Below, piece after piece: positions 54,801 through 64,000 of a DNA stretch of 64,000 nucleotides. The position numbers and the translations under genes are program-made. The stretch is from Clostridium sp. D53t1_180928_C8. GTDB taxonomy: Bacteria > Bacillota > Clostridia > Clostridiales > Clostridiaceae. The stretch lies in assembly GCF_015667795.1 (NCBI RefSeq), contig NZ_JADPEL010000004.1:79451-143450 (forward strand). The letters are read 5' to 3'. The notes below the pieces were generated by a model, which made no database searches, was not told where the DNA came from, and was given only the letters and a program-made list of their open reading frames with translations. How positions within the stretch are numbered: position 1 is the first letter of the stretch; the number at the start of each line of letters is the position of its first letter.

Positions 54801-55623
54801 AAAAAACATTCAATCCATTAGCCCAACCTGCTTGATCTTGAGCCCAATTAGTTTGACCTCTTTCTTCTATTCTCCAGTGATCTTGATATTCAAAGCCTGC
54901 TTCTGTATCTGCATCTGGAGTCATTACTAAAAATTGACCTTGTCCACTTGGTCTTGTTATATAAATATATGATGATTCATTACTTACATAAGAGTGATCA
55001 ACTACTCTTGTTTCATATATTTCTTCTCCGCCTGGCCATATTTCATTAAAAGCAAGTGGCAATCCAAAATCGCCAAATTCTATTTTCTCATCTCTAGTAT
55101 TTGTAACTGTAATCTCCCAACGAAGCTTATCATCTACTAGTGAATATGTTTCAACTAACTTAAAATCTTTTATACCCTTATCTTCAGTTGCATTCTCATA
55201 AGTTATTACAACCTTATTTCCATCTAACTTTATATCTCTAACTGAATTAGATGAATTAGTCCAAGACTCTGTCCATTCTGTAGAATCACCAACCTTTGTA
55301 TTAAACATTAACTCTCCCATCCATTGATGATCATCAGTATTTTGATTAGGACTATTTTCTGCATTCATAACATAATTAGTTGGGTACTTATCTCCCACAA
55401 TCATTAAAGAAGTAATTTGACCATATTCTCCAATTTCAATATTAAAGAATTCATTAGATAGTTTTATTACATCTCCATTTTTTTCAGCTTTAGTTTTTGC
55501 TGATACCTTCTTAGTTATAAAATCTGTTGGTAATAGACTAATCAGCAAAGCAAATATTATTACCATTGATATTAATCGCCTATACCTCATTAGTCTTGAA
55601 TTTGATTTTTTCATTAAATTCAA
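48898..55623 (-). CDS. Giant LPVTG-anchored surface protein with DUF5695 N-terminal domain
   Basis: 2241 residues, probably from a TTG at 55623: AAGGGGGA sits seven bases upstream, while the ATG three codons later would be 16 bases away. A signal peptide (about 1-42) precedes a ~860-residue domain I recognise as the DUF5695 type, rich in Trp (YWGWGDDWGLTHGEY, CGENWWNFQYT) and probably a glycoside-hydrolase-like fold (inference). Then come a PKD-like domain (961-1045), LamG (1051-1245), Big_4 (1265-1335), LamG (1341-1548), two Big_4 (1558-1711), an F5/8 type C-like module (1721-1868), Big_4 (1878-1948), two further beta domains (to ~2171), LPVTG near 2207, a membrane helix and KKKIRK. It lies beside GH43, GH51 and GH127 genes, so an arabinose-containing plant polymer is the likely target. 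Confidence 0.85.
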   Translation of the reverse strand: MNLMKKSNSRLMRYRRLISMVIIFALLISLLPTDFITKKVSAKTKAEKNGDVIKLSNEFFNIEIGEYGQITSLMIVGDKYPTNYVMNAENSPNQNTDDHQWMGELMFNTKVGDSTEWTESWTNSSNSVRDIKLDGNKVVITYENATEDKGIKDFKLVETYSLVDDKLRWEITVTNTRDEKIEFGDFGLPLAFNEIWPGGEEIYETRVVDHSYVSNESSYIYITRPSGQGQFLVMTPDADTEAGFEYQDHWRIEERGQTNWAQDQAGWANGLNVFYIHSNVIKKTNRGYLENTSLFLEANESKTYAFNFSVAQDEADMKTTLYEEGLIDAVALPGMIFSTDMPAKVDLHYKNDVDQITKIEIECPHETDLHSGEKTCEHEDIPCTKNVGTSFEYLESKTVDGELHHIYEIRLSCLGQNNVHIYYEDGKETVLQFYAIEPVADALETHGDFMVEKTQWDAPGEIYDKVFDDWMMDTQSKRGVFNGYWGWGDDWGLTHGEYLAEKNVYQPVVEQIIAVDEYLDTAIWNGLMAEHQDDYLIHDFLMPEPNTTPTYRGYAYPHIYNTYFSMYQIARKYPEMVDYIESPETYLLRAYNIMKALYGDRVAYNWETGLMGELTTPAIIEALEVEGFYDEAKTIEDIMEKKYNNFKNTKYPYGSEYTYDNTGEEAVYTLAKLQGNTEMMEKIDWKTRACRGLQSVWYHYGVPTTICGENWWNFQYTASLAGYCMDDWLRLQDNDMTQEEKAYAERINYAGKIANLTAINSGQMCGAEDNIGTVSWTYQAEKGNLGGQGTGGGTLHNGWRQMAGEADLGLFGALQILSSDVTVDPVFGLFGYGCEATDNGEYYTIVPKDGLFMKLNLIDEEIYIEFDNDQYTQAKVNKDGTGATFNIKNLNKTAHNSAISFTGLKAGSYDLLVNGEVAGQFNCIEGKDAVVNVPMPETDAEVTIVLGETPENTAPVVEAGEGSETLRSEGFTLKGNATDDGYPNLELTYEWKMVSGPEGGEAKLENSDKLITKGKVTKAGAYEFELVVSDGELSSSDRVTIIVKEDPPLPEVLLEYTFDSIEEDTVKDTSGSNNDGDIVARREIIEGKIGNAIKFNGKTGYVQLPKNITKRVEDVTISAYVNLNEAPISGSRLFELGNVDGECLYLSFVEGGKAQLTIPDLDNGKDIVIKSDKKFVSGYWKNITVTISNSTASLYVDGVLEGENTNISFNLADLETTPKNYIGKSQFEGVSLLNGAIDEFYILTKALSAEEIKDRYEIKEDIVLEKVEEVNVMTYKTVKPELPEMVNGILSNGTYGESEVIWDELTKDLYATTGEFRVYGTLEGTDLKAIANIEVISADENPYLVARYSFDEINENKIEDLSGNVHTAVINGTDIESTLVDGKSNSGVLMNRDNGNFIAVQNAGTDFASPNVTISYWLNRQTALRGEAIIAWAKGDWSTTGWFINATSGSPVGMWIDGGSTGFKVNASASEFFGEDEWVNVAITWNSKTQTGNIYRNGVAQEIEVVGSPKTISKPVTEQVLISKNYYGTIMNEFALDDFRVYSTALDNNFIKGIYEQKLVGYMTESIWTKPGIKPELPTTIKGILGDYTEIEVEVNWNEISSELYENEGKFTVEGIVEGSNIKAICEVVVSETKPENPVVVSFAEVIVETEAGIKPVLPKKVTAKLSDNTIARYNVVWDEISEDKYENDGEFTVNGSVEGTDVKAICKVVVNGKEEEIPEVERTNIAPDATPTAKYTNSDLGGITTINDGFDPVNSSDKSHGLWHNWGEEGLDEWLQYTWESPVTIDATDVYYFTDGGGINMPGSVDFQYLAENGEWKYVEDAVGLGGEADQYNRTTFKAVTTTALRMNLYPSKLGLGVIEWKVYAVPEIEVPTIISISEVDVETIAGIEPVLPIVVTITYSDGTTSEVNVVWNSISSDLYEKVSVFTVEGTVADSDIRAICNVTVRENKVRDAISSINNNYSPSIVENKLVLPNVEEGLNVSIKTTNPEGIIDVNGNITTPENDTEVYVVFTVSDGNITMDTDSIIVKVNGKQGIPDEKLPFDKTDTETGIRVEAKEGVISNEADLKVEKVESGSIYDYVLNIIKDIGNVFISYDIFVEVNGEKVQPTGGKAKVTIPIPADYNKDNLLLYLINSKGEKISIEFVVKDNNIIFESDLLGIYSLVDTSKGDGKPDLDDDKEEETEDKPQVNPDNKPNNNGYNSGNNNLPVTGNEISIYILTFAILIVAIGDILLINKKKIRK

Positions 55624-55672
55624 TTGAATTCCCCCTTTTAACCAACTTAAACGTTTTATAAAGATTTAAAGA

Positions 55673-55702
55673 AATATAGGTAACTTTACAATTACCTATA
55701 TT
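55673..55702 (-). terminator. Hairpin after the GH43 gene
   Basis: A perfect 11-bp stem (55673-55683 with 55692-55702), ten bases past the GH43 stop. The following minus-strand tract (TCTTTAAA) is only moderately T-rich, so it may be a partial terminator before the surface-protein gene. Confidence 0.55.
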
Positions 55703-55711
55703 ATCCACTTT

Positions 55712-56650
55712 TTAACTAAATATTAAATTTCCTTCTTCATCATACATTAATTTTTTTATAAATGTATGCCTATTTGGATCATATAATGGATCTCCTACTA
55801 TTTCCTTATAGTTTCTTGCATGATATACTAACATATCTGTTTCTCCATCTTCTGAAACAGTAAAACAACTATGTCCTGGTCCAAATATTTCTTTTTCGTT
55901 ATCAGTTTTTAAAACTGGTTTTTCTGATTTATGCCATGAATCCTTATTTAATAAATCACTATTTTCATCAGCAATTAATACTCCCATACAATAATTATGA
56001 TCTGTAGCACTAGCAGAATAAGAAATAAATATCTTCCCATTTCTATTTATTACAGCTGGTCCTTCATTAACTAAAAAGCCAATCTTTTCCCAGTCATATT
56101 CTGGCTCTGCAATCATAACTTGTTTTCCTTCTATTGTCCAAGGATTACTCATCTTTGCTATATAAAGGTTAGAATTTCCATAAATATTAGGATCTTTTTG
56201 TGCCCAAACTAAATACCTAATTCCTCTATGTTCAAATGTAGTAGAATCTAAAGCAAAGGACTCCCAATTAGTTTTTAGCTGCCCCTTTTCAATCCAATTA
56301 CCTTCTAACGGATTTTCTGCTTCATTTTCTAAAACAAAAATTCTATGGTCAAATAAACCTTCATTTGTTTCATTGGTTCTAGCCGCTGCAAAATATATAT
56401 ACCATTTTCCATCAATATAATGAATTTCTGGCGCCCATATATTTGCACTTAACATACCTTCTTCATGTTTTCTCCAAATAGTTACTCCAGCTTCTTCAGC
56501 TAATCCATTTATCGTTTTTGATCTTCTTATTTCAATTCTATCGTATTCAGGTACTGAAGCCGTAAAATAATAATATCCATCTTTATGTTTATATATCCAC
56601 GGATCTGCTCTTTGTAATATAATAGGTTTTACCAATTCTTTAACTTTCAT
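55712..56650 (-). CDS. Cytoplasmic GH43 arabinofuranosidase-type enzyme
   Basis: 312 residues with ATGGAGGA before the ATG and no signal peptide. The five-bladed propeller motifs are RADPWIY (Asp16, general base), NIWAPEIHYIDGKWYIYFAA, FALDSTTF (pKa modulator Asp) and NEGPAVI (acid Glu). The sequence style matches GH43 proteins annotated as alpha-L-arabinofuranosidases; beta-xylosidase is the alternative. It is the last gene of the regulator-GH43 pair and acts on imported arabino-oligosaccharides. Confidence 0.88.
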   Translation of the reverse strand: MKVKELVKPIILQRADPWIYKHKDGYYYFTASVPEYDRIEIRRSKTINGLAEEAGVTIWRKHEEGMLSANIWAPEIHYIDGKWYIYFAAARTNETNEGLFDHRIFVLENEAENPLEGNWIEKGQLKTNWESFALDSTTFEHRGIRYLVWAQKDPNIYGNSNLYIAKMSNPWTIEGKQVMIAEPEYDWEKIGFLVNEGPAVINRNGKIFISYSASATDHNYCMGVLIADENSDLLNKDSWHKSEKPVLKTDNEKEIFGPGHSCFTVSEDGETDMLVYHARNYKEIVGDPLYDPNRHTFIKKLMYDEEGNLIFS

Positions 56651-56685
56651 AATAATCCTCCATACCCTATCCCAAATCTTTTATG

Positions 56686-57615
56686 CTATTTCGAATACTC
56701 TATTTTCATTATTATATCTTGTGGATAATCTCCAAATGATTTTCCAAATATACTTATTCCTCCTATGTTTTTTGCATTTTCCTTTATACCAAATTTAACA
56801 CTTATAAAGTCATTAGTTTCAATATTAAAATCATCAATTGTTTTATCTGATAACTTTAAATCATCAACATAAGTTCCTGTACTATTTACTCTCCAATATT
56901 TCAACAAACCATATTGATTAATTGTATCAGGCCACCATTGTGGATTATTTCTACCACGTCTTCCCCCAAAATCCCCAGGGCTAGTCCATGTTCCAACTTC
57001 TATATCATTTATCCACATAGTTATATCTGATGGCCAATCATTTTTATAATGTGGAGCTTCAGAACACATTTCTATTGAAACTTCCAACATATTTATCTTT
57101 TTATTTTTTAATCCCTCATATGGAAATTTATACTCTATATACCCATTATAAAACCATAATAACTGAGCATTAATTTTCTCCGGATAATAAAAACTACTTG
57201 GCTTATCAAAACGCCCTATACTTCCTTTTTCACTAACTAATCCACAAGATGGCAATATGCTACAATCACTATAGTTTCCAATAGGCATATCTATATAAAC
57301 ACAGTTCTCTGGCAAAGTATTTATACTATCATTTAAATTAATAATAATATTACTACATGCCTTACTACTTACTTTCATAGATCCTCTTATTCCAGGTTGC
57401 AGTTCTGTAAGTACTAACCCAGCTTCTTCTAAAATTTTTATATTTAACGCAGTTGTTGATACTGGTAAATCTAAAGCTTCTGCGATTTCATTTACATTTA
57501 AACATCCTCTATCTAATAATTGTAAAATATTTATTCTTGATTCATTTGCTAATGCTTTTATAACGCTAAGCATCTCATTTTTATCACTATAACTTAGTTC
57601 AACTTCCTTTAACAT
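56686..57615 (-). CDS. ArsR-type regulator with large C-terminal domain
   Basis: 309 residues with GAAGGAGTG before the ATG. Residues 1-95 form an ArsR/SmtB winged helix (IKALANESRINILQLL, NEIAEALDLPVSTTALNIKILEEAGLV). About 200 further residues are predicted mostly beta (WINDIEVGTWTSPGDFGGRRG, YGLLKYWRVNSTGTYVDD) and are unlike metal-sensing ArsR proteins, which end after ~110 residues. Between GH51 and GH43 genes, the added domain is probably a sugar-sensing domain (inference). It may bind the palindrome at 62690-62706. Confidence 0.8.
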   Translation of the reverse strand: MLKEVELSYSDKNEMLSVIKALANESRINILQLLDRGCLNVNEIAEALDLPVSTTALNIKILEEAGLVLTELQPGIRGSMKVSSKACSNIIINLNDSINTLPENCVYIDMPIGNYSDCSILPSCGLVSEKGSIGRFDKPSSFYYPEKINAQLLWFYNGYIEYKFPYEGLKNKKINMLEVSIEMCSEAPHYKNDWPSDITMWINDIEVGTWTSPGDFGGRRGRNNPQWWPDTINQYGLLKYWRVNSTGTYVDDLKLSDKTIDDFNIETNDFISVKFGIKENAKNIGGISIFGKSFGDYPQDIIMKIEYSK

Positions 57616-57755
57616 TCTGCGACACTCCTTCTTGTAAATACCACTTTTTAATTTGAGTAATATTAATCTATAAATAAATTACAAAGGGCTAAAAAACTAT
57701 TATAGTATACTAATGACTGCAAATTGTAGATACTTAGCCAATCTATTAATATACC

Positions 57756-60202
<2,447 letters not shown>

Positions 60203-60205
60203 TAA

Positions 60206-61096
60206 TTATTCCTCCTTTGAAAATGTTCCATTCATTTTTAACTGAATCATATTAATAGTCATAGCTATAATAAATAATATGATTCCAACTGCAGATGCAT
60301 ATCCCATTGCATTCTTTTCAATACCTTGTCTATATAAATATCCTACAATTGTAAGACCTATGTTCTTAGGTGAAGAATTCCCTCCCCAAATCATGTAACT
60401 TTCTGTAAACATTGCTAATCCTGCATATATTGAAATAGTTAATACATATACTATTGTTGGTTTTAATTGTGGAACTGTAATATAAATGAATTTTTGAACA
60501 GCATTTGCTCCATCAATATCTGCCGATTCATATAATTCATCTGGTATGTTCTTAAGACCTGATAAGAAATATAGCATATTAACGCCTGTCCACCTCCAAC
60601 ATGCTAAAAGTAATAATGCAAAGAAACCTGTACCTGCTCCTTTTAACCACTTAATTGGATCCATTCCAAAGAATCCTATAACAGAATTCATTACTGCTCC
60701 ATCTAATTCACTAAATGCTAATCTAAATATTGTACCTGCAACAACTACAGATGTTAATGCTGGTAAATAAAGTGCTGATTTAAAGAATTCTCTTCCTTTA
60801 GCAAATTTACTATTTAAAACTGTCGCAAGTAGCATAGGAATTGGAATAAGTAATATTAAAGTCCAAATCATATATTTCATACTGTTCATAACAGCCTTAA
60901 GGAATACCTTATCACCTAATAATCTACTATAATTATCAAAGCCAACCCATTCTGTTATTCCTGGTAACACTGATTGAAAACTCATCACAATTGTTCTAGC
61001 CATAGGTGAAATAAAAAATACTAGAAATATAATTATAAATGGTAATATAAATACATATGGTGCAACTTTTTTATTATATATAAATCTTTTTACCAT
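60206..61096 (-). CDS. Carbohydrate ABC permease (AraP/MalF type)
   Basis: 296 residues with GAGGGGGTA before the ATG. Six membrane helices; the EAA loop reads PDELYESADIDGANAVQKFIYITVPQL. It is preceded by a hairpin (61119-61152) that separates it from the much more abundantly needed binding protein, a common arrangement in sugar importer operons. Confidence 0.92.
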   Translation of the reverse strand: MVKRFIYNKKVAPYVFILPFIIIFLVFFISPMARTIVMSFQSVLPGITEWVGFDNYSRLLGDKVFLKAVMNSMKYMIWTLILLIPIPMLLATVLNSKFAKGREFFKSALYLPALTSVVVAGTIFRLAFSELDGAVMNSVIGFFGMDPIKWLKGAGTGFFALLLLACWRWTGVNMLYFLSGLKNIPDELYESADIDGANAVQKFIYITVPQLKPTIVYVLTISIYAGLAMFTESYMIWGGNSSPKNIGLTIVGYLYRQGIEKNAMGYASAVGIILFIIAMTINMIQLKMNGTFSKEE

Positions 61097-61118
61097 TGAC
61101 TTACCCCCTCTATAAATT

Positions 61119-61152
61119 ATGCAAAACCCATCATTACTGATGAATTTTGCAT
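61119..61152 (-). promoter_or_regulatory. Intercistronic hairpin between binding-protein and permease genes
   Basis: A 15-bp stem (61119-61133 with 61138-61152). Its two non-canonical positions are G.U in the minus-strand RNA but C-A in the plus-strand RNA. The role, stabilising the upstream mRNA and lowering permease expression, is inference from similar operons. Confidence 0.65.
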
Positions 61153-61167
61153 TTATTATACTTTTAT

Positions 61168-62565
61168 TTATTGAACTGCATTATCTATTTCATCTTTAGC
61201 ATAGTCTAATGCTTCTTTTACATCTTCACCATCTTCAAATATACTGTTTAAAGTAGTAGTACAGAAAACTTCATTTATAGATGGACTATTTTCAACAACC
61301 TTACATAATCCTATTTCTTCTTTTATTTCTTTTAATACATCAAATGGATTATTCTTGAAATATTGTACATATTGATTATCAGTGTTATTAGTAACTTCTT
61401 CGTTATCCCAAACAGTAGTGTTAACTGGATCAAATCCTAATATTTCCCAAACCTTTATATTTCCTTCTTCTGAAAGCTTTGCAAATGCTAAGAACTCTTT
61501 AGCTAAGTCAACATCACCACATTGATTTGTTACAACAGTACCAGTACCGCCTCCACCAACTGAGCGGTCTTGTCCCTCTTCAAATACAGGAGCAGGTGCT
61601 ATAGCAATCTTACCTGATAATTCTGGCATATAGTTTATAAATCTTGACATATACCACATTGGCATAATAGCTGAAGCATATGTTCCATTATTGTATTCAC
61701 CAAAGGCTTCTTCATTATCCGGTTGTCCACCTGCTATTGTAGCAATTGCATTACTATCTTGAAGCTCTTTTAATGTTGTTAATACTTTTTCCATTTCTGG
61801 AGTATCAATTTGCGGATTACCATCCTTATCTGTATAATCACTACCTAACTCTGAAATCATTAATGATTCTGTCCATATTGCTCCTGTGTCTGCTGTTCCT
61901 AAATAATTTCCTGTAGCTTCATAATATTTACTACCTGCGTCCTTATAATCATCCCAAGTTTTTATTGCAGTATAATCAATTCCTGCTGCTTCTAATAATT
62001 CTGTATTATAGAATGCTACTGTTGCTCCAACGTGTGTTGGTAATCCATACATATCTCCATCTTTACTATAAAGATTAAGTCTTGATTCAACTATTGAATC
62101 CTTATAAGGCTCAACAACATCATTCAATGGTTCTAGTTGTGGTACTCCCTTTAAGAAATTAGGGAATTGTCCAACTTCTATATCACATAAGTCTGGAGCT
62201 CCTTTACCTGCAAGTAAAGATGATTGTAATTTTGTATGCATATCACCATAAGGTAAAACTGTCATTTTTAAGTTAATTGTTTTATTTGGATTTTGCTTAT
62301 TCCACTCTTCAACCATTTCTTGATAGAATTGAGCATGTAATTCAACGAATGTCCACATTTCAAATTCAGTACCATTTTCATCACCTGCAGTAACTACTGT
62401 TGGTTCTTCCTCTGAACTTTCATCAGTTACAGCCTCTTCTGATTCAGTTCCTTTACTTGAATCATCTGTACTTTTACTTGATCCACATCCAACCATTAAC
62501 CCTGTAGTTACTGATGTAGCTAATAAAAGTCCTATTAACCTTTTAAACGTTTTCATATTAATCAT
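61168..62565 (-). CDS. Sugar-binding lipoprotein of ABC importer
   Basis: 465 residues with ATGGAGGGG before the ATG. The lipoprotein signal ends LMVGC with Cys at about residue 27, followed by a Ser/Thr/Glu-rich linker. The mature protein is a type-1 extracellular solute-binding protein of maltose-binding size (FEMWTFVELHAQFYQEMVEEWNKQNP...; GGTGTVVTNQCGD). It is anchored to the outer face of the membrane and feeds the two following permeases. The likely ligands are arabinose-containing oligosaccharides, judged from the GH51, GH43 and GH127 neighbours. Confidence 0.9.
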   Translation of the reverse strand: MINMKTFKRLIGLLLATSVTTGLMVGCGSSKSTDDSSKGTESEEAVTDESSEEEPTVVTAGDENGTEFEMWTFVELHAQFYQEMVEEWNKQNPNKTINLKMTVLPYGDMHTKLQSSLLAGKGAPDLCDIEVGQFPNFLKGVPQLEPLNDVVEPYKDSIVESRLNLYSKDGDMYGLPTHVGATVAFYNTELLEAAGIDYTAIKTWDDYKDAGSKYYEATGNYLGTADTGAIWTESLMISELGSDYTDKDGNPQIDTPEMEKVLTTLKELQDSNAIATIAGGQPDNEEAFGEYNNGTYASAIMPMWYMSRFINYMPELSGKIAIAPAPVFEEGQDRSVGGGGTGTVVTNQCGDVDLAKEFLAFAKLSEEGNIKVWEILGFDPVNTTVWDNEEVTNNTDNQYVQYFKNNPFDVLKEIKEEIGLCKVVENSPSINEVFCTTTLNSIFEDGEDVKEALDYAKDEIDNAVQ

Positions 62566-62689
62566 AATACCCCTCCATAACTCCTCATAAATATATTACA
62601 AAAGCTAAAGCTTATGTAGTCTTTTTAATCCCTTGAATTTTTAATTCATTTCATAAATACAATTTATTTATTTTTATTTTATTGAATTA

Positions 62690-62706
62690 TTACAATATTA
62701 TTGTAA
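62690..62706. promoter_or_regulatory. 17-bp palindromic operator of the arabinan operon
   Basis: TTACAATATTATTGTAA, a perfect palindrome with 8-base arms around one central base. It overlaps the -10 element of the operon promoter, the classic position for a repressor. The ArsR-type protein encoded at 56686-57615 is the natural candidate to bind it (inference). Confidence 0.65.
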
Positions 62707-62729
62707 CTAATATATATCATTATTGTCAA
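62700..62729 (-). promoter_or_regulatory. Promoter of the arabino-oligosaccharide importer operon
   Basis: On the minus strand, TTGACA (62724-62729), an 18-base spacer, then TACAAT (62700-62705), about 135 bases upstream of the binding-protein start. The -35 is consensus. The leader has no obvious structured element. Confidence 0.75.
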
Positions 62730-62836
62730 TACATTCCTTAGCTATTTTTTCCATTTATTTAAAAACATTCTATTTTTTAGTGTAATTTTATTGATTTGCA
62801 ATAAATTGTACGTATGATATATTATTTTCTTTTATT

Positions 62837-64000
62837 TTACATTTCTTTTATCCACACATTCATCTCACCATTACCTCTATTACCCCAATAACAATATGGT
62901 ATTGCTTTTAGTTTAACATCACTTAAAATAGGTTTACTCATAAAGTAAAGTTTTTCATTGTTCCAGTTTAAATCACTTACCTTTTTCCCCTTAACATATA
63001 CAACCGTACTTCCTCCTAGCAGTTCACTATCATACTCTTCTTCTATTTTGCTATTTGTGTCTATCATTATCCCAGAAAGATTATTACCATTATCAATTTC
63101 CTCTAAGCAATATACTAAAGGACCCTTAGTTATAGCTACTTTTCCAAAATCAGCTCTTACCAATGGATTAGAATAAATAAATCTGGCTGGTGAATTAAAC
63201 TGAATATCTATGCTGTCATCATTAAATACTCCATTAATAATTGCATAACCATTTTTATTCTCAAATTCATATAATACTTCATTTAATTTAATTGAAAACT
63301 CTTCTGCATAATCTGGTATCCTAATTGCAATTGATGATTTTTCATTATTATTAGATAATACATGTAATTTAACACTACTATCATCAGGAAATTTACTAAT
63401 CATTTCAACATTTAAAATCTTATTCTCTAATTCCACTTTTGATTTATTAGCTACAAATAAATTAATATATAGAGTATCTTTATCTTGCATATAAATATAT
63501 TGCCCTAATGAAGCTAAAGTTCTTGCTATATTAGGAGGACAACAAGCTACTCCAAACCACTTTTGTCGTACTGACTTTACATGTTCCTTAGATGTACGTG
63601 GTAAACATGAATCAGGCCATACTTCTAAAGGATTCACATAAAAGAAGCTTTTTCCATCCATTGCTATTCCTGAAAGAACAGTATTATATAATGCCTTCTC
63701 AACTATATCTATATACTTTGATTCTTTTGTTATCTTAGCCATTCTTAATCCAAATAAAGCCAATCCTATAGATGCACAGGTTTCTGAATAATTTATATCA
63801 TTAGGTAAATCATAATCTGTTGTAAATCTTTCTAATAAACCTGACGAACCTATACTTCCCGTTATAAACATTCTTTTATTAACTATATTGTTCCATAGTG
63901 TTTCACAAGCTTTAAATAACTCTTTATCATTATACTCATAAGCTAAATCAGCCATAGCACAATACATATAAGTTGCCCTCACGGCATGTCCCTCTGCAGT
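62837..64000 (-). CDS. GH127 beta-L-arabinofuranosidase, 5' end cut by window edge
   Basis: The last 387 residues are visible; the start lies beyond position 64000, and about 250 N-terminal residues are missing compared with the family's ~640. The frame stays open to the edge and reads EGHAVRATYMY, a family hallmark. The zinc/cysteine site is complete: Glu and Cys in ETCASIGL (63776-63784 region) and two Cys in ACCPPN (about 63530-63547), one of which is the nucleophile in studied members. A C-terminal beta domain follows. It releases beta-L-arabinofuranose, as found on hydroxyproline-rich plant glycoproteins. No clear terminator follows its stop. Confidence 0.92.
   Translation of the reverse strand, partial: TAEGHAVRATYMYCAMADLAYEYNDKELFKACETLWNNIVNKRMFITGSIGSSGLLERFTTDYDLPNDINYSETCASIGLALFGLRMAKITKESKYIDIVEKALYNTVLSGIAMDGKSFFYVNPLEVWPDSCLPRTSKEHVKSVRQKWFGVACCPPNIARTLASLGQYIYMQDKDTLYINLFVANKSKVELENKILNVEMISKFPDDSSVKLHVLSNNNEKSSIAIRIPDYAEEFSIKLNEVLYEFENKNGYAIINGVFNDDSIDIQFNSPARFIYSNPLVRADFGKVAITKGPLVYCLEEIDNGNNLSGIMIDTNSKIEEEYDSELLGGSTVVYVKGKKVSDLNWNNEKLYFMSKPILSDVKLKAIPYCYWGNRGNGEMNVWIKEM

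Overview
The window is a 64 kb piece of a very AT-rich chromosome. Strong Shine-Dalgarno sites, Clostridium-type genes (rubrerythrin, a Spo0E-like phosphatase, YesM/YesN two-component proteins) and LPxTG cell-wall anchors point to a Clostridium sensu stricto species, probably a gut or plant-matter glycan user. The species call is inference. I see no rRNA, tRNA, CRISPR array, phage or insertion sequence.

Layout. (1) 1-9.5 kb: two adjacent LPKTG-anchored host-glycan enzymes on the minus strand, a GH29 alpha-L-fucosidase cut by the left edge and a GH33 sialidase. Their last ~400 residues are encoded by a nearly identical 1.19 kb repeat. (2) 9.8-12.7 kb: an LD-carboxypeptidase and a GntR(YtrA)/ABC exporter operon with a clear promoter and palindromic operator. 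(3) 12.7-27.7 kb: a YesN/YesM two-component system, three cytoplasmic exo-glycosidases (GH95, GH3, GH31 YicI type), a small Spo0E-like gene and an LplABC-type oligosaccharide importer. Together they look like a xyloglucan-oligosaccharide uptake and dismantling locus. A decayed GH3-CBM6 pseudogene lies next to it. (4) 29-48.8 kb: mostly housekeeping or poorly characterised genes. These include DUF624, DUF975, DUF4097 and DUF4259 proteins, a nitroreductase, an ABC transporter, a YdcF protein, SEC-C methionine aminopeptidase, a tandem SPOR protein, aspartate decarboxylase, rubrerythrin, sirtuin, a Cys/Lys/Asp-repeat secreted protein, a probably inactive SGNH protein, a membrane MutS-like ATPase, MscS and an LTA-synthase-like sulfatase. 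(5) 48.9-64 kb: an arabinose-polymer locus on the minus strand. It holds GH127 (cut by the right edge), a binding protein with two permeases, GH51, an ArsR-type regulator with a long extra domain, GH43, and a 2241-residue LPVTG-anchored surface protein with an N-terminal domain I recognise as DUF5695.

How it works together. In both plant-glycan loci the recognised enzymes lack signal peptides, so oligosaccharides are imported by lipoprotein-dependent ABC systems and cut inside the cell. The only predicted extracellular candidate enzyme beside the arabinan locus is the DUF5695 giant protein. It is the best candidate in the window for an undescribed activity. Neither importer operon contains an ABC ATPase, so a shared MsmK-type ATPase encoded elsewhere is expected.
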